Assembly: GCF_910592395.1 (NCBI RefSeq)
Contig: NC_088308.1
Span: 23,389,501-23,453,500 of the forward strand
Source: Lineus longissimus
Lineage: Eukaryota; Nemertea; Pilidiophora; Heteronemertea; Lineidae
DNA length: 64,000 nucleotides
Direction: 5' to 3'
The notes below the pieces were generated by a model. It made no database searches. It saw only the letters and a program-made list of their open reading frames with translations, and was not told where the DNA came from. This document shows positions 61,698 to 64,000 of the stretch, piece by piece. A program made the position numbers and the translations under genes. Every line of letters starts with the position of its first letter. Positions within the stretch are counted from its first letter, which is position 1.

Positions 61698-61705
61698 ATG
61701 GCAGC
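61695..61705 (+). promoter_or_regulatory. YY1-like motif over the COPS4 start codon
   Basis: AAGATGGCAGC matches the YY1 consensus AAGATGGCGGC in all but one base and contains the COPS4 ATG. YY1 sites overlapping the start codon are common in TATA-less housekeeping genes. Confidence 0.5.
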
Positions 61706-63881
61706 GTCCGTAAAACAACAACTCGCCGCGTTGGTTAATTCTGGAGGCTCTCATAAAGACCTCACTGAGAAGTAAACTATATATTTAACTTTTTGGAATA
61801 CAACATATTCTTTTTTACCCAAATAAGTGTTTAGATGACATATATTCCGTTTCGTTTAGAACAAACTGGAGCAGTTTGTGACCTGTCAACCCCCGCTGTA
61901 CATATTGACGGGTACACTATACAACCTCGACTCCAGGTCTAGCAGGTGCCCATTGATGATGCCATTGATTTTTGTGAACAAATTACATGTATGCCTCTGT
62001 ATGTCATTGTGTTTAGTGAGAGGGAGGAGTTCTCTTGTACGCTATTGTAAAGACGTGTCAACATGTCTCCTGGTGACCAGGTTGATTAGACCACAGCAGA
62101 GATGGTCGCAAACAGTCGAAATATATGTAACTTTTGAACTTGACTCGCCTTTGTCCCCTCGGTACAACCCTATAGGCTATATGAACAACCGTGCCCTTGG
62201 CATTTTTAAAGTAACGTGGCATTTGGAAAAATGGATTAAAAATTTCCCTATCGCCTTATCGGCCTATTCATCTGATCCCAGTATTCTTTCCCTATATTCA
62301 GATACCGTACTGTCCTTGATGCAACATTAAAGACACAAGGTGCAGACCTGTCTGAAGGTTTGAAAGTGTTTGTTGAAGCAAGTGAGTGCTGTATTATTTT
62401 CTGTAATATTGTTGTGTTGTATTTCAAATGTCAACATTTATAAAACATTCACCAGCGCCAGGGGTTTGGTCTAAAAAAAACCACTTTGAAACTAGTCAGT
62501 CTTCAGATTTTTGTGAGAGGTGAATTTCCTCAAATTGGAACATCAGTGTTTGAATACTTTTAACTAACAGTCGTCCTTAGAAATAATTTGGCGGGTTGAT
62601 TGGGACATAAGATGTTAACTATATCGCTGACATACTAGTATAGTACTTCTCAGAGTATCTATTCAAGTCATCAAGAATTTCATTCTTTACACCGCTGTTC
62701 ATTTTGCTAGCTGGTGTTTCACAACACCGAAGTTTGCAGTATATGTGGTTCAAAGACAAATATGGATCTGGAGAGAAGAACGACTCAAGGTATAATTGCA
62801 GTCACCACAGTTTAAAGATACATTTTTTTCCAGTGGTGAATGAGAACGTGAGCTTGGTCGTATCTCGTCAAATCTTAACAGATTTCTGTAGTCACTTGAA
62901 TAAACTGCCTGATAATGAGGCAAAAGATGTGTCACATTACACACTAGACAAGATACAACCGAGAGTTATTTCCTTTGAAGAACAGGTAAGATGTTTCCAA
63001 CAATAGTAGTAGCAAGTATGGTGGTAGTAGAAGTAACAGTAGAAGTTGTACACTGTAGTAGTCTCAGTTATGGTATCATAAATATCTTGTCAGGTTGAAG
63101 TTGTCTGTCCATCAAATATCTGGTCCTGCTGAGGGAGGCTTTGTAGTATCATTGCTCGTAAAACGAGACAGGCCAGGAAAGTTACTTAGGGCTGTTTAAA
63201 CTCAGTTGAGAAATGGGAAAAGCCTAATAGTTTAATTTGATTTCATTAATCAACGAATCAATTTTGTGGCAGAGGGCAGATAGGTTTATTCAATAAGTCT
63301 TTGTTTCTTTTTGTACAAGGTTGCATCAATTCGACAACACCTTGCAAATATTTATGAAAGAGAAAGCTGTTGGAAGGAAGCTGCTAATGTGTTGGTTGGC
63401 ATTCCTCTGGAGACAGGACAAAAGTAAGATTTTTAAAAAACCAAAAGAACATCTTTCATTTCAAGCTTTATAATATCCAAGCTTTTCATAGTAGCGGTAA
63501 ACATCAGACTTTTTGAGTAATGGTAGTCCGTGGAAATCAATTATGACCGGTACCCATTTCTTGTGTCTCCTGGCTAAAGGGCCTAATTCCATGGTGGAGG
63601 TTAAGTTATAAATGAGTATTCAAATTTTCCCATTATAGCAGTTGGTGCCTATATTCACAGTTCTGCACACCAGATTAAAAATTCCTTTTCTGGTCTTGTG
63701 GTAATCAATGAAAGTGTCCATTTTCAGGCAATATTCCAGTGACTACAAGTTAGAGACATATCTCAAAATCGCACGGTTATATCTTGAGAATGATGATCCA
63801 GTACAGGCTGAAGCATACATCAATCGTGCTTCATTACTCCAGGCTGACTCACAGAATGAAGAATTACAGATTTACTACAAG
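61698..63881 (+). CDS. COPS4: COPS4, COP9 signalosome subunit 4, first five exons
   Basis: Exons 61698-61771, 62302-62381, 62834-62985, 63320-63423 and 63728-63881 join in phase (2, 1, 0, 2, 0) to give 188 residues; the rest lies beyond the window. [44 protein letters not shown] and [17 protein letters not shown] match the N-terminal helical repeats of COPS4 (human about 406 residues). The PCI domain would be encoded further right. COPS4 is a structural subunit of the complex that removes NEDD8 from cullins. Donor after 63881 is GTAACC. Divergent from LIN54. Confidence 0.97.
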
Positions 63882-64000
63882 GTAACCTGGCTTTAAATGA
63901 ATATGTTGCAAGCTTTTCATATCTATTCTACGTTTAAATACCATTTCATCATCTACCATCATACTCCCTTTCAACATGCACAATATGACCTATGATAATG

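Noticed and set aside
61878-62330. 150-codon plus-strand ORF in COPS4 intron 1
   Set aside because: It overlaps COPS4 exon 2 in another frame, has no domain, and COPS4 splicing explains the region.
1-64000. CRISPR arrays, operons, ribosome binding sites, bacterial mobile elements
   Set aside because: The DNA is eukaryotic with spliced genes. No spaced direct-repeat array of CRISPR type is present.

Overview
The window looks like animal nuclear DNA from an intron-rich invertebrate, probably marine. The DNA is AT-rich, exons are short with GT-AG borders, and coding exons are separated by introns of about 0.1 to 7 kb. The short palindromes TAGGCCTA and ACATGTA recur. I lean towards an ambulacrarian or lophotrochozoan, but the sequence does not settle the phylum. 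All gene models were built by hand-splicing the raw sequence and checking that intron phases match across every junction.

Layout. (1) Positions 1-1950, minus strand: the first five coding exons of a flavin-reductase-like (FMN split-barrel) protein with a possible mitochondrial leader; the gene runs off the left edge. (2) Positions 2638-3271: a 634-bp non-autonomous pogo/Tigger-like element with matching terminal inverted repeats. (3) Positions 3272-7249: no supported gene; this probably includes the 3' UTR of the next gene. (4) Positions 7250-47183, minus strand: a complete cadherin-23-like gene. It encodes a signal peptide, 14 cadherin (EC) repeats, a CDH23-type membrane-adjacent domain (MAD), one transmembrane helix and a tail of over 500 residues ending in the PDZ ligand TDI. 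A tRNA-Thr(UGU) gene lies antisense in one of its introns. (5) Positions 47184-55504: no supported coding exon; the main feature is a 36-bp-arm inverted repeat near 51.7 kb. (6) Positions 55505-61397, minus strand: complete LIN54, the DNA-binding MuvB/DREAM subunit with the tesmin-type CXC domain. (7) Positions 61698 to the right edge, plus strand: the first five exons of COPS4, COP9 signalosome subunit 4. LIN54 and COPS4 are head-to-head with 300 bp between their start codons. I recall the same arrangement in human, which suggests an old shared promoter.

The most unusual region is the 3' half of the cadherin gene, about 8.9-15.0 kb. It holds at least eleven small exons of 21 to 84 nt. Every one is open in the tail frame and has phase 2 at both borders, so each can be included or skipped without breaking the frame. 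Almost all use GTGAG donors, unlike the mainly GTAAG donors upstream. Several are visibly duplicated: three encode a C-x-P-[N/D]-C motif and three a C-[S/T]-L motif. This looks like an expanded, combinatorial alternative-splicing cassette array in the cytoplasmic tail of a cadherin-23 relative whose middle extracellular repeats are about half the vertebrate number.

The cadherin gene probably serves cell-surface adhesion or mechanical linkage with PDZ scaffold binding. LIN54 and COPS4 are housekeeping regulators of cell-cycle transcription and cullin-ligase deneddylation.
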